Origin: Brachybacterium kimchii
GTDB lineage: Bacteria > Actinomycetota > Actinomycetes > Actinomycetales > Dermabacteraceae
DNA length: 64,000 bases
Direction: 5' to 3'
Assembly: GCF_023373525.1 (NCBI RefSeq)
Contig: NZ_CP097218.1
Span: 3,906,001-3,970,000 of the forward strand
Part shown: piece by piece, positions 34,606 to 42,241 of the stretch
How positions within the stretch are numbered: the stretch's first letter is position 1
How the letters are laid out: every line of letters begins with the position of its first letter
Translations under genes and position numbers: made by a program
The notes under the pieces: model-generated
Database searches by the model: none
Seen by the model: only the letters and a program-made list of their open reading frames with translations
Told to the model about the DNA's origin: nothing

Positions 34606-34902
34606 ATGGACTGGGACTCCCTCGGCCCGCTCGGCGTGTTCCTGTCCACGCTCGCTGGGGGAGTGGTGTGGGTCATGAACCGGATCGACAAGGGCAAGCG
34701 GGCACGCCGGGACGATGCCCTCAAGGCCGCCGACGAGCGGCTGGAGGAGAAGAAGAAGGACGTCCAGGAGCGGGACGCGAAGATCGCGCTCCTGGAGGAG
34801 GAGCTCCGCCTCGCGAACGGCGAGCGGCACTCCTACTACTGGCAGCTCAAGGACAACGGCATCAAGCCGGTCCCCGGATGGCGGGAGGCCCGCTATGTCT
34901 GA
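34606..34902 (+). CDS. Small membrane-anchored coiled-coil protein (lysis)
   Basis: 98 aa, preceded by AGGAGG. One N-terminal membrane helix (PLGVFLSTLAGGVVWVM), then a strongly charged coiled coil (residues about 30-70) rich in Lys/Glu. Lies between endolysin and holin, so may be a spanin-like or holin-modulating protein. Function inferred from place only. Confidence 0.6.
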   Translation: MDWDSLGPLGVFLSTLAGGVVWVMNRIDKGKRARRDDALKAADERLEEKKKDVQERDAKIALLEEELRLANGERHSYYWQLKDNGIKPVPGWREARYV

Positions 34903-35845
34903 CCCTCATTCGATCCGAGACCCCGAGCTCCGCTCGGTTGCGGAGGAGGATCACCGGTCCGATCGGCGCGCCGCGATCGTCCGGGCCGTCGCGATCACGG
35001 CGGCGGTCGTGGCCCTGGTCGTGTCGGGCCTGTCGTTCTGGCAGGCCCGCGAGGCCCGCGCAGAGAACGCCCAGGCGCAGACGGTCGCGGCGGACGCGAC
35101 GCAGGAGAAGAAGGACACGGCCCGGTCCGTGTCCGAGCTCTGCCGATCCGGGGAAGTGGACCAGTCCACGGCCCGCGGGAAGCGCGTCTGCGCGGACGCC
35201 TCGGAGGATGCGACCTCGCAGCCGTCGGAGCCCGTCCAGGGAGAGCAGGGAGCGCCGGGCGCGCAGAGGCCGCAGGGCATCCCCGGCGCGGACGGGGCCG
35301 ACGGCCGACCGGGCCGCGACGGGACCGACGGAGCAGACGGTGAGTCCATCCAGGGCGTGCCGGGGCCGAAGGGTGACCCGGGCGTCAACGGGGCCGCGGG
35401 CTCCGTCGGGGCGACGGGTCCGATCGGGCCGAAGGGCGAGGACTCCACAGTCCCCGGACCGAAGGGCGACGACGGTGCCGACTCCACGGTGGCTGGCCCG
35501 AAGGGCGACACCGGAGCGGCGGGTGCCGACGGGAAGTCCATCACCGGACCGAAGGGTGACAAGGGCGATTCCGTGACCGGCCCGAAGGGCGACACGGGAG
35601 CGACCGGACCCGCCGGCAAGGACGGGAAGGACTCGACGGTCCCCGGGCCCAAGGGCGACACGGGGGCAACCGGAAAGACCGGCCGCGGCATCGCCTCCGT
35701 CGCGTGCGGCGAGTCCGACGACTGGACCGTGACGTACACCGACGGCACGACGAAGACCGTCACCGGCCCGTGCCGCGTCGAGCAGACCGAGGCCCCGACG
35801 GCCTCACCCACCGAAGCACCCACCGAACAGGAGAACACCCCATGA
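34895..35845 (+). CDS. Membrane-anchored collagen-like protein
   Basis: 316 aa, 8-base overlap with the previous gene. Cytoplasmic basic N-terminus, one membrane helix (VAITAAVVALVVSGLSFW, residues about 32-49), a CRSG...CAD region with two Cys, then some 45 collagen-type Gly-X-X triplets (about 115-270) with many PKGD repeats, and a small C-terminal domain with ESDDWTVTYTDGTTKTV. Collagen repeats form trimers. Such proteins are usual in tail fibres but rare inside a lysis cassette; role unknown. Confidence 0.8.
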   Translation: MSDPHSIRDPELRSVAEEDHRSDRRAAIVRAVAITAAVVALVVSGLSFWQAREARAENAQAQTVAADATQEKKDTARSVSELCRSGEVDQSTARGKRVCADASEDATSQPSEPVQGEQGAPGAQRPQGIPGADGADGRPGRDGTDGADGESIQGVPGPKGDPGVNGAAGSVGATGPIGPKGEDSTVPGPKGDDGADSTVAGPKGDTGAAGADGKSITGPKGDKGDSVTGPKGDTGATGPAGKDGKDSTVPGPKGDTGATGKTGRGIASVACGESDDWTVTYTDGTTKTVTGPCRVEQTEAPTASPTEAPTEQENTP

Positions 35846-36210
35846 GCGAAGCGCTCGCGTCCCTCGCGGACATGTCCCCCATCGGCGCGGTCGTCGTCAT
35901 CCTCGGCGTCGTCGCGTCCGTCCTCACCCAGATCGCGAAGCGCGCGCACTGGTCCTCCGGGGCCACGCAGCTCGTCGCTGTCGGCATCGCGGTCGTCCTC
36001 GGCCTCGTGGCCGTGATCGTGTCGGGTGTCGTCGTCGGCATCCCGGGCGGCCTCGCGGACGTGGTGTCCACCGGCGTCGTCATCGTGGCGGCGGTCGCGG
36101 TCGCCTCGCGCGCCGCGTACGCGATCATCGGGAAGGCCGTCCCGGACGGGACAGCCTCGTCCGGCAGTGCCGGTGAGAACAGCCAGGAGCACACGCACCT
36201 CGCGGAGTGA
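35842..36210 (+). CDS. Holin
   Basis: 122 aa. Three hydrophobic segments (IGAVVVILGVVASVLTQIA; ATQLVAVGIAVVLGLVAVIV; VVSTGVVIVAAVAVASRAAY) and a short charged C-terminus. Size, topology and position at the end of the lysis cassette fit a class I holin that opens the membrane for the endolysin. ATGA overlap with the collagen-like gene. Confidence 0.8.
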   Translation: MSEALASLADMSPIGAVVVILGVVASVLTQIAKRAHWSSGATQLVAVGIAVVLGLVAVIVSGVVVGIPGGLADVVSTGVVIVAAVAVASRAAYAIIGKAVPDGTASSGSAGENSQEHTHLAE

Positions 36211-36224
36211 CCCCGCACATGAAT

Positions 36225-36272
36225 GCGCCCCCACCCTCGGCCTACGGGCTGGGGAGTGGGGGCGCTTTCTTA
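36225..36272. terminator. Bidirectional terminator after holin
   Basis: GCGCCCCCAC and GTGGGGGCGC form a 10-bp perfect stem, followed by TTTCTTA on the + strand. Ends the late transcript and overlaps the stop of the leftward gene at 36270. Confidence 0.75.
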
Positions 36273-36506
36273 CGTCCGGGGTCGTGCGTCGATCGTCCGG
36301 GCGCGGTCGCGGATCTTCGCCACGGCCTGCTCGGAGAGGCCCGTCCGCTTCGCGATCGCGTACATGGTGACGCCGTGGGTGATGGCGGAGCGGATCTGCT
36401 CGTCACGCTCCTGGCGAGCCTCGTCCAGATCCTTCTGGGCTTCCTCGACTTCGGCGGCGCAGGCCTCGAGTTGGTTTAGGAAGTCCTCGGTGGTGTAGGT
36501 CGACAC
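36270..36506 (-). CDS. Small coiled-coil/HTH protein in leftward accessory operon
   Basis: 78 aa from GTG 36506, chosen because AAGGAG lies 5 bases before it. N-terminal acidic coiled coil (ACAAEVEEAQKDLDEARQE) and C-terminal resolvase-type HTH GVTMYAIAKRTGLSEQAVAKI. Downstream of 36520-36774 with a 13-base gap, so co-transcribed. Possibly a regulator; no target can be seen. Confidence 0.68.
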   Translation of the reverse strand: MSTYTTEDFLNQLEACAAEVEEAQKDLDEARQERDEQIRSAITHGVTMYAIAKRTGLSEQAVAKIRDRARTIDARPRT

Positions 36507-36519
36507 GTCGACTCCTTGT

Positions 36520-36774
36520 TCAGATGGTCTTGTAGGCGTCGCTGAGGCTCTCGAGGATCCAGTCGCGCTCCTGGGCGCTGACCGTGTCGTCGAGCGCGTT
36601 CTCGATGGCGGCGGCGAGATCTCGTGCAGCGCGGTGAGCCTCGTCGGCCTCGTGGGTGGCGAGGTGTCGAAGGATCGCGGGGGCGTACTTCTCGGAGAGG
36701 GTGCGACCGGTGGGGAGGATGTCAATCGCGACGGCGAGGTGCTGGTATGCGGTGAGGATGGCTGTGGTGGTCAT
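36520..36774 (-). CDS. Small helical protein of accessory operon, unknown
   Basis: 84 aa from ATG 36774 (AAGGAG upstream). All-helical: AILTAYQHLAVAIDILPTGR, RAARDLAAAIENALDD and RDWILESLSDAYKTI. No known family. First gene of the leftward two-gene operon between lysis genes and attR, a place where temperate phages carry lysogeny-expressed accessory (often defence or exclusion) genes. Confidence 0.62.
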   Translation of the reverse strand: MTTTAILTAYQHLAVAIDILPTGRTLSEKYAPAILRHLATHEADEAHRAARDLAAAIENALDDTVSAQERDWILESLSDAYKTI

Positions 36775-36808
36775 CGTGTGCTCCTTGGTGGTGCGGCTGA
36801 TGTAGACC

Positions 36809-36837
36809 ACGATACACACCCGCAGTTGGGTACGCAA
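36809..36837 (-). promoter_or_regulatory. Promoter of leftward accessory operon
   Basis: On the - strand: -35 TTGCGT (36837-36832), 17-bp spacer, -10 TATCGT (36814-36809). Two ACCCAAC direct repeats flank the -35 (from 36825-36831 and 36842-36848), a possible operator different from the TATGCG family; it would allow expression in the lysogen. Confidence 0.6.
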
Positions 36838-36850
36838 CCCCGTTGGGTAA

Positions 36851-37210
36851 CTATCTCCGCCCCGGATTCGCCTCCCGCAGAGCGTCCTTCCAGTACGGAT
36901 CCGGCCGCCCCCGCGAGGTGGTGAGCCGAGCGCCCGCAAGGTGCACCCGGGCGCTCACCCACGCGAGGACGTACGGCTCCGCGGAGTCGAGCTGCCCGAT
37001 CCACGCGTCCACGGTGAGGTCCAGGTGCTCCCCGTCCACGGTGACGCGCACCGTCTCCTCGGGAAGCGAGGCGTCCCGGTGGCTGTGCGTGAACTCGACG
37101 GGCGTCCCGCCGTCCACGGTCCGCCGGTAGCCCGAGACGACGCGCTCCGCGGCGGACAGCAGATCCTCATACGCGAAGTAGCGGGGGTAGCGGGCGCGCA
37201 GTGGGTCCAT
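36851..37210 (-). CDS. Accessory protein near attR, unknown
   Basis: 119 aa from ATG 37210 (or 125 aa from 37228). Mixed fold; basic C-terminus GRPDPYWKDALREANPGRR, and central VRVTVDGEHLDLTVDAW with VLAWVSARVHLAGARL. Not recognised. Neither possible start has a clear ribosome site. Leftward, between the accessory promoter and attR. A moron gene expressed from its own promoter is likely. Confidence 0.55.
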   Translation of the reverse strand: MDPLRARYPRYFAYEDLLSAAERVVSGYRRTVDGGTPVEFTHSHRDASLPEETVRVTVDGEHLDLTVDAWIGQLDSAEPYVLAWVSARVHLAGARLTTSRGRPDPYWKDALREANPGRR

Positions 37211-37379
37211 GGGGAGAGTGTGGCCCATCGGGCCGACGGGTGGGCGTCTCCGGCCGGGGTCGCGGTACCCTCGTGCGGGGCCGACCCGGAGGGGTCATGT
37301 GTTCATCTCGTGATCAACTCGGGGCGGTCGGGACCCGGCGCTGGTACGGAAATGCCCGTGACCAGCACCGGGACCCACT

Positions 37380-37418
37380 GGAGGGATGACAGAGCGGCCG
37401 AATGTGGTGGTCTTGAAA
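37380..37418. repeat. attR core (39 bp)
   Basis: Exact copy of 1177-1215. Here it continues without a break into the chromosomal 3' half of tRNA-Ser. The core ends exactly at the last base of the anticodon loop. Just left (37211-37379) is phage DNA without a visible gene, including the attP arm. Confidence 0.93.
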
Positions 37419-37467
37419 ACCACTGTGCAGTGACCCTGTACCGCGGGTTCGAATCCCGCTCCCTCCG
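37380..37467 (+). tRNA. tRNA-Ser(UGA)
   Basis: 88 nt class II tRNA. Acceptor stem GGAGGGA/TCCCTCC, anticodon stem GTGGT/ACCAC with anticodon TGA at 37414-37416, long variable arm, T arm GCGGG-TTCGAAT-CCCGC, discriminator G at 37467, CCA not encoded. The 5' half and everything upstream are phage-borne, so its present promoter must be phage DNA. Confidence 0.97.
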
Positions 37468-37529
37468 CCGTGGTGATGTCTCGGGGCATCGTGCGCGGAT
37501 CCCGTGCGAGATCGTTCGCGGGACATGAA

Positions 37530-37564
37530 GCGGCCCCGCCGCCCGTGATGGGCGGCGGGGCCGC
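37530..37564. terminator. Bidirectional hairpin terminator
   Basis: GCGGCCCCGCCGCCC and its perfect complement around a 5-base loop; 15-bp stem. Separates the tRNA gene from the end of the leftward exported-protein gene and can end transcription from both sides. Confidence 0.8.
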
Positions 37565-37631
37565 TCCGCTTCCGAGATCGGCAGTCCCCCTCGATGCCGG
37601 TCGGAAGATCAGTGCCCGCCGGTCGATGTGC

Positions 37632-38513
37632 TCAGTGCAGCGCACCGTCCGTGCGCACCTTGCCGAACAGGTACGACCAGCCGCCGTCGCCGCCGATCGC
37701 GGTGCCGTACCACAGGGTCCATTCCGGATCCGTGGCGCCGTTGGTGAGGGTCCAGCCGGAGATGCCGTCCCCGCCGTCGACGATCTTCACGTGCTTGATC
37801 GTCGTCTCGAAGGCGCCGTCGTCCTCCTCGGCGTAGCCCATGGAGACCGCGTTCCAGAGCGCCTGCTCCGCGTTGTCCTGGGTGACCAGCGCGGGCGAGT
37901 CGACCTGCACCAAGTCCCAGGCGAAGTCGGTGTGCTCCGGCAGGCGGATCGACCAGTGCTTCGTGCCGAGCACGTGCAGCAGGATCCCGGGATTCTCCGG
38001 ATCGGTGCCGAGCACGTAGTGGGCCTCGGCCATGAGCTCCGAGTTGTCGGAGCCCGTGAACAGGATCTCGACGGGATCGCCGCCGACGGAGATGCCCGAG
38101 CTCGCCGACGGCGTGTATGTGGGGCCGCTCCCGTCGTCGTCGCCGTAGGCGCGGAAGTTGACGATGCCGTCGGCCTCCTCGAGCTCCTTCTTCGTGAGGT
38201 CCACGGGCGCGTGGCCGTACAGCGTCGTGAAGCTCGCGATGTAGCCCTGGTCCTCGGTGGGAAGGGGCTCGAAGTACACCGTGTCCTCCCACGACTCCGG
38301 GAGCTCGAGCTCCCCGGTCTCACTCGCCGGAGTCGCGCCGGCGGTCCCCGCGGCCTGTGCGGAGGTCGCGAGGCCTCCCAGGCCCACGAGGCCCCCGGTC
38401 GCCACGATCGCGGAGCGCAGGAACGTGCCTCGCGTGACGACGGATGGCGTGCCGTCGTGGGCTGCGGTGCTGGATCGCGTGCTGCTGGCACGCGTGCTGC
38501 GGATGGTGGTCAT
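37632..38513 (-). CDS. Exported protein, five-member tandem family, copy 1
   Basis: 293 aa from ATG 38513 (GAGGAG 9 bases upstream). Signal-like N-terminus TRGTFLRSAIVATGGLVGLGG then TSAQAAG, a plausible AxA cleavage site. Family signatures: QGYIASFTTLYGHAP, HVLGTKHWSIRLP, DFAWDLVQVDSPALV and C-terminal GGWSYLFGKVR. Unknown family; similar to the next four genes at about the same positions. Own promoter-like block at 38581-38619. Probable secreted or wall-associated protein, with function unknown. Confidence 0.78.
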   Translation of the reverse strand: MTTIRSTRASSTRSSTAAHDGTPSVVTRGTFLRSAIVATGGLVGLGGLATSAQAAGTAGATPASETGELELPESWEDTVYFEPLPTEDQGYIASFTTLYGHAPVDLTKKELEEADGIVNFRAYGDDDGSGPTYTPSASSGISVGGDPVEILFTGSDNSELMAEAHYVLGTDPENPGILLHVLGTKHWSIRLPEHTDFAWDLVQVDSPALVTQDNAEQALWNAVSMGYAEEDDGAFETTIKHVKIVDGGDGISGWTLTNGATDPEWTLWYGTAIGGDGGWSYLFGKVRTDGALH

Positions 38514-38580
38514 CGAGAACCACTCCTCGGTCTCGGACTCCGGTGCGGCGGACCCTCCGTCCCGGAGACCCGCCCTGTGC

Positions 38581-38619
38581 ATGACTCAGGCTTTACCAAC
38601 GCTTGACCGGACGTCAAGG
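38581..38619 (-). promoter_or_regulatory. Shared promoter block, copy 1
   Basis: On the - strand TTGACG, 16 bases, TAAAGC, the weakest of four similar blocks; also an inverted repeat CTTGAC...GTCAAG. Starts 68 bases before the gene start at 38513, the same distance as in copy 2. Confidence 0.6.
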
Positions 38620-38729
38620 GGTGAATCGGGGCCACAGGGTAAACCTGCAGGCCATAGGTAAGAAATTTGTTTTGCAATCGCCGTGGCAAAACGAGCTTAC
38701 TTCTGCGTAAGGAGACGCCACGGGGAAGA

Positions 38730-38786
38730 GTCGTGCCCGGCTCCTCCCTCTCGCCCCCCCGACGGTGGGCAGGAACCGGGCACGAC
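38730..38786 (-). terminator. Hairpin downstream of copy 2
   Basis: GTCGTGCCCGG at 38730 and CCGGGCACGAC at 38776: 11-bp perfect stem around a 35-base loop, after the stop at 38835. Acts for the leftward copy-2 transcript. The rest of 38620-38729 is the AT-richer leader of copy 1. Confidence 0.55.
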
Positions 38787-38834
38787 GATCATGGGCCGGG
38801 CGCGTGGGCGCCTCGGCGGTCTGCGGCGGGGCCG

Positions 38835-39677
38835 TCAGCTCTTCGGCAGCTCGGCGACCAGGTAGGTCCAGCCGCCGTCCGCGCGCACCGCGGCGCCGAA
38901 CCACCGGCGCGTCACGCGGGTGCCGTGCGTCGGGAAGCGGACGCTCCCCACGATGTGCCGACCGCCGTCGAGCACGGTCGCGCCGCTCGCGTGCGCGGGG
39001 TTCGGGCCGTCCTCGCCGAAGCTGAAGCCGACGCCCTGCTCCAGCACCTCGCGGACGTCGGCCGTCGTCACCTTCGACAGCGACGCGGCCGGGGGAGTGC
39101 CCCAGACGATCGGCGTCCCCTTCGGCAGCACGAGCGAGGTCGCGCTCTTGCCGAGCACGTGCAGCAGCAGCGCCGGCGACTTCGGGTCCGCGGAGCGCAA
39201 CAGGTGCACCTCGGCCGTGAACTTCCTGCCCTTGTTCCCGACGAAGCGGATCCGCACGGGGCCGCCGTCGAGGCGGACGGTGCCGGCGACGTGCGGGGTG
39301 AAGCGCTCCTTCTGCTCGTACTCGCCGTAGGGCAGGAAGTTCGAGATGCCATCCGCCTGTGCGACCTTCTTCGCGCTCAGCGACGTGAGGGGGCCCGCCC
39401 CGTACAGCGCCGTCCAGCTCGAGATGTATCCGTCGTGCGTGGAGGGCAGGGGTGCGGTGAAGGCGGTGCTCTTCCAGCTCGTGGGCAGCTGGACGGGCGA
39501 TGCGGCCTTCGCCGGTGCGGCGGATGCGCCCGCGCCCGACGTGGCGGCCTCGGCGTCCGTCGCGCCGAGCGGTCCGCTGCCGAGTGCGGTGGCGCCCAGG
39601 ACGCCGCCTGCGAGAGCGAGGCCCGAGCGGAGGAAGGTGCCGCGGGAGATGGCGCGGGTGCGGAGTTCGGTGGGCAT
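38835..39677 (-). CDS. Exported protein, five-member tandem family, copy 2
   Basis: 280 aa from ATG 39677 (an ATG at 39683 is also in frame; GAGAGG precedes both). N-terminus SRGTFLRSGLALAGGVLG, then TDAEAATS, a likely cleavage site. Family signatures: DGYISSWTALYGAGP, LHVLGKSATSLVLPKGTP and GGWTYLVAELP. Closest to copy 3 in the central part. No lipobox and no cell-wall anchor. Function unknown. Confidence 0.78.
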   Translation of the reverse strand: MPTELRTRAISRGTFLRSGLALAGGVLGATALGSGPLGATDAEAATSGAGASAAPAKAASPVQLPTSWKSTAFTAPLPSTHDGYISSWTALYGAGPLTSLSAKKVAQADGISNFLPYGEYEQKERFTPHVAGTVRLDGGPVRIRFVGNKGRKFTAEVHLLRSADPKSPALLLHVLGKSATSLVLPKGTPIVWGTPPAASLSKVTTADVREVLEQGVGFSFGEDGPNPAHASGATVLDGGRHIVGSVRFPTHGTRVTRRWFGAAVRADGGWTYLVAELPKS

Positions 39678-39744
39678 GACCATGCCTCTCATGTCGTGGG
39701 GGATGGAATCATCGGCCGGGCCGGGTGCGACCCGCGTCGTGAAC

Positions 39745-39780
39745 ATGACCAACCCTTTACTAGGGCTTGACTCTCGTCAA
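39745..39780 (-). promoter_or_regulatory. Shared promoter block, copy 2
   Basis: On the - strand TTGACG, 15 bases, TAAAGG, then GTTGGTCAT. Contains the palindrome TTGAC-GAGA-GTCAA. Begins 68 bases before the gene start. Upstream, GCTCGGCGTGTCGC (39838-39851, + strand) is shared with copies 3 and 5. Confidence 0.65.
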
Positions 39781-39837
39781 CCCGCCTCGCGGTGGAATCC
39801 GCGTCGTTGCAGGTCAGAGATACAAAATTAGTTCCAT

Positions 39838-39851
39838 GCTCGGCGTGTCGC
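39838..39851. promoter_or_regulatory. Shared upstream motif, copy 2
   Basis: GCTCGGCGTGTCGC, identical to 41151-41164 and 43201-43214. Sits about 60 bases upstream of the promoter block of its gene. Possible activator/repressor site or remnant of duplication. Confidence 0.6.
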
Positions 39852-39933
39852 ATCGAACAGACTTGCGCAGGAACGTGTCTGCTGCGTGGCTCGCCCGAGG
39901 GTCCGGGGTGTCCCACGACGGGTGCCGCAGCGG

Positions 39934-39971
39934 AGCGCGCGGGCGCCCGAGTGGTCGGGTGCCCGCGCGCT
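39934..39971 (-). terminator. Hairpin downstream of copy 3
   Basis: AGCGCGCGGGCGCCCGA, loop GTGG, then TCGGGTGCCCGCGCGCT: 17-bp stem with one mismatch, 46 bases after the copy-3 stop. Confidence 0.75.
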
Positions 39972-40016
39972 CGAGGGAGGGTCGGCGCGTGCGGGATGAC
40001 GCGCTGGGGCGACGCC

Positions 40017-40979
40017 TCAGCTCTCGTCGGGCAGCTGCGCGCAGAGGTAGAACCATCCGCCGTCGCCGCCGACCGCCGCGCCGTACCAGTCGTGGTGCAC
40101 ACGGTCCCCGCTCACCGGATGGCTCACGCCGCCGGTGATGTGCTGGCCGCCGTCCAGGACCTGCACGTGGTCCATGCGGGCCGGGTTGTCGCCGTCGGGG
40201 TGGAAGCTCATCGAGACGCCGTCGGCGAGCGCGCCGCGCGCATCCTTCTTCGACACCAGTCCGGGGGAGTCCTTCTGGATGAGATCGCCGACGATCGGGG
40301 TCCCCTTCGGCAGAGCGATCGACCAGCCCGAGGAGCCGAGCACGTGCAGCAGCAGGGCGCGGGCTCCGGGGTTCGCGGTGCGCACCAGCTGGACCTCGGC
40401 CCAGACCTCGGAGCCGGCATCGCCGAGGAGGAGAAGGACCACCGGGCCTCCGTCCAGACGCGCCGGTCCGGAGACATGCGGCGTGAAGCCCTCGGACTGG
40501 CTGCCGGTGCCCTGCGACATGAAGTTCGCGATGCCGTCGGCCCCGGCGATGCGCTTCGCGCTGACCGACTTCACGGGGCCGTCGATGTAGAGCGTCGTGA
40601 AGCACGCGATGTAGCCGTCCTGCTCGGAGGGGAGGTCCTGGGTGAGGACGGTGTCCTTCCATTCCTCCGGAAGGGCGGGTCGGGCGGCCGGCGCCAGGGG
40701 CGCGGGTCCGACGGGGGCTGCTCCCGCGTCGGACCCGATCGCATGGGTGCCGACGGCGCCGCTGCCGACGATCGCGGCGCCCACGGCTCCGGCGCCGAGG
40801 GCGAGGCCCGAGCGCAGGAGCGAGCTGCGGGGAATGCTGGGGGCGCCATGGACGCCGGTCGAGGCGGGAGGTGCATTCGAGGCGAGGGGCGCGGACGGAT
40901 CGTGCTGCGTGGGATGCGTGCGCGGGGCGGGGTCGGTGGGCTCTGTGGGCTCGAGGGGCCGAGTGGGCTGGGTGGACAT
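40017..40979 (-). CDS. Exported protein, five-member tandem family, copy 3
   Basis: 320 aa, GAGAGG 7 bases before ATG 40979. Longest member because of a Pro/Thr-rich N-terminal extension (about 45 aa) before PRSSLLRSGLALGAGAVG. Signatures: DGYIACFTTLYIDGP, HVLGSSGWSIALPKGTP, KDSPGLVSKKDARGAL and GGWFYLCAQLP. Last part has one extra Cys, found in neither copy 1 nor 2. Function unknown. Confidence 0.78.
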   Translation of the reverse strand: MSTQPTRPLEPTEPTDPAPRTHPTQHDPSAPLASNAPPASTGVHGAPSIPRSSLLRSGLALGAGAVGAAIVGSGAVGTHAIGSDAGAAPVGPAPLAPAARPALPEEWKDTVLTQDLPSEQDGYIACFTTLYIDGPVKSVSAKRIAGADGIANFMSQGTGSQSEGFTPHVSGPARLDGGPVVLLLLGDAGSEVWAEVQLVRTANPGARALLLHVLGSSGWSIALPKGTPIVGDLIQKDSPGLVSKKDARGALADGVSMSFHPDGDNPARMDHVQVLDGGQHITGGVSHPVSGDRVHHDWYGAAVGGDGGWFYLCAQLPDES

Positions 40980-41057
40980 GGTGGGACCTCTCCGGGAATG
41001 GGGAAGAGCGTCGGCCGCGCCCGCCGGGTGGTCCGACGCCGCGCTGTGCCATGAACG

Positions 41058-41092
41058 TGACCAACCCTTTACCTGTGCTTTACTGCCGTCAA
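41058..41092 (-). promoter_or_regulatory. Shared promoter block, copy 3
   Basis: On the - strand TTGACG, 15 bases, TAAAGG, then GTTGGTCA. Lies 79 bases before the copy-3 start. The inner palindrome is lost here (GTAAAG instead of GTCAA), which suggests the -35/-10-like parts are what is conserved. Confidence 0.62.
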
Positions 41093-41150
41093 CCCCTCAA
41101 TGTGGGCTCGAGTCGGTTCTCGCAGGCCAGAGGTGCGAAATGAGTTCCAC

Positions 41151-41164
41151 GCTCGGCGTGTCGC
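41151..41164. promoter_or_regulatory. Shared upstream motif, copy 3
   Basis: GCTCGGCGTGTCGC, as in copies 2 and 5; flanking GTTCCA and ATCGAA are also kept in copies 2 and 3, a sign of recent duplication of the whole intergenic region. Confidence 0.6.
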
Positions 41165-41194
41165 ATCGAAGTGACTTACATAAGCGCCGCGACA

Positions 41195-41226
41195 CGGGCG
41201 CCCCTCCCGCAGGGAAGGGGCGCCCG
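41195..41226 (-). terminator. Hairpin downstream of copies 4-5
   Basis: CGGGCGCCCCT and AGGGGCGCCCG around a 10-base loop; 11-bp perfect stem after the copy-4 stop. Confidence 0.75.
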
Positions 41227-41280
41227 GTCGGTCTTGCGCGGCGCCGGGGTGTCGCGCGATGCGGGGTGCCGGCGGGGTCC

Positions 41281-42144
41281 TCAGCCCTTCGGGACCATGC
41301 CGAACAGGTAGCTCCAGCCGTCCTCGCCCGGGTGTGCGGCGCCAGGGTCGGCCGGGAGCGCGACGCCGAGCCACGTGGTCCACGGACCGCTCGTGCCGTA
41401 GCGGGCCTCGCCCCGGATGTGCAGGCCGTCGTCGAAGACCTTCACGGAGCGCGTCCTGGTGGGGTTCGTCCCCTCCTCGGCGAAGCTGAAGCCGTATGCG
41501 TTCTCGAGCATCTCCGTCGCCGCCGCGGTGGAGACGCCCTTCGGCGACTTCGCGTCCAGGAATCTGGTCCAGCACAGGCGGGCGCCGGCCGGGTACTCGA
41601 ACGGCTCATGGCCGCGCGGCGTCATGGTGAGCAGGACGCCGCTGGAGCGGTCGTTCGCGGTGCGCGTCAGGCGTGCGCTGCCGACGCGCTCCGACCCCTG
41701 GTCGCCGACGAAGCGCACGGCCGTGGCCTCATCGAGGCCGATGCCCTCGGCGACCTTCGGGGTGAACGTCTCGCCGCTCTCGTTGTCCGCGGGCTCGAAC
41801 ATCCGGATGCTCATGATGCCGGCGAGCTCCTTCGCGCTGAGCGAGGTCACCCGGCCCGTCCTCCCCTCGACGTTCTCGTTCTCCGGGTAGAGGTCCTCGA
41901 AGCTCGCGATGTAGCCGTCCGCGCGATCGTGCAGGGCGTCGCCGAACACGCTGCCCTCGAAGAACGGGGGCACGGGGGAGGAATCCCCGGCCGCTGATGC
42001 GCTCGCGAGTCCTCCGGATCGGCTGCCGGTGGCGGTCGCCAGGCCGGCCGTGCCGATCGCGCCGCCGGCCGCGAGGGCCGCGCCGCGCAGGAAGGCGCCC
42101 CGGCTGATGGTGTGGTGGGTGGTGGTGCTCCGGGTGATGGACAT
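41281..42144 (-). CDS. Exported protein, five-member tandem family, copy 4
   Basis: 287 aa, AAGGAG 9 bases before ATG 42144. N-terminus ISRGAFLRGAALAAGGAIGTAG, then SASAAGD. Most divergent centre: DGYIASFEDLYPENENVEGR, VLLTMTPRGHEPFEYP, KSPKGVSTAAATEMLENAYG and DGWSYLFGMVP. No promoter block in the 97 bases to copy 5, so probably transcribed from it. Function unknown. Confidence 0.75.
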   Translation of the reverse strand: MSITRSTTTHHTISRGAFLRGAALAAGGAIGTAGLATATGSRSGGLASASAAGDSSPVPPFFEGSVFGDALHDRADGYIASFEDLYPENENVEGRTGRVTSLSAKELAGIMSIRMFEPADNESGETFTPKVAEGIGLDEATAVRFVGDQGSERVGSARLTRTANDRSSGVLLTMTPRGHEPFEYPAGARLCWTRFLDAKSPKGVSTAAATEMLENAYGFSFAEEGTNPTRTRSVKVFDDGLHIRGEARYGTSGPWTTWLGVALPADPGAAHPGEDGWSYLFGMVPKG

Positions 42145-42241
42145 GGTCCTCAGCTCCTTGAACTGGTCCGAATGCGTGTCGCCGGATGGTGTGGGAGGTG
42201 GGGAAGGTCGACGGGCTGCCGTCGTGGCGCCCGCCCGGGGA

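Larger units (their letters stand above)
1177..37418. mobile_element. Complete-looking siphophage prophage in tRNA-Ser
   Basis: Bounded by two identical 39-bp sequences (1177-1215 and 37380-37418), both equal to the 5' half of tRNA-Ser(UGA). Between them are, in phage order, integrase, repressor, recombination and replication genes, terminase, portal, capsid, tail tube, tape measure, tail tip, fibre, endolysin and holin. No obvious frameshift or truncation was seen in the core genes except the programmed tail frameshift. It is therefore likely a functional temperate phage with long non-contractile tail (tape measure present, no sheath gene seen). Confidence 0.95.

Noticed and set aside
35220-35700. 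CRISPR-like repeat array
   Set aside because: The repeated units are codons for Gly-X-X collagen triplets in one long frame, without spacers of even length.
37211-37379. Extra gene between the accessory gene and attR
   Set aside because: No frame with a start and ribosome site; probably the attP arm with integrase-binding sites.
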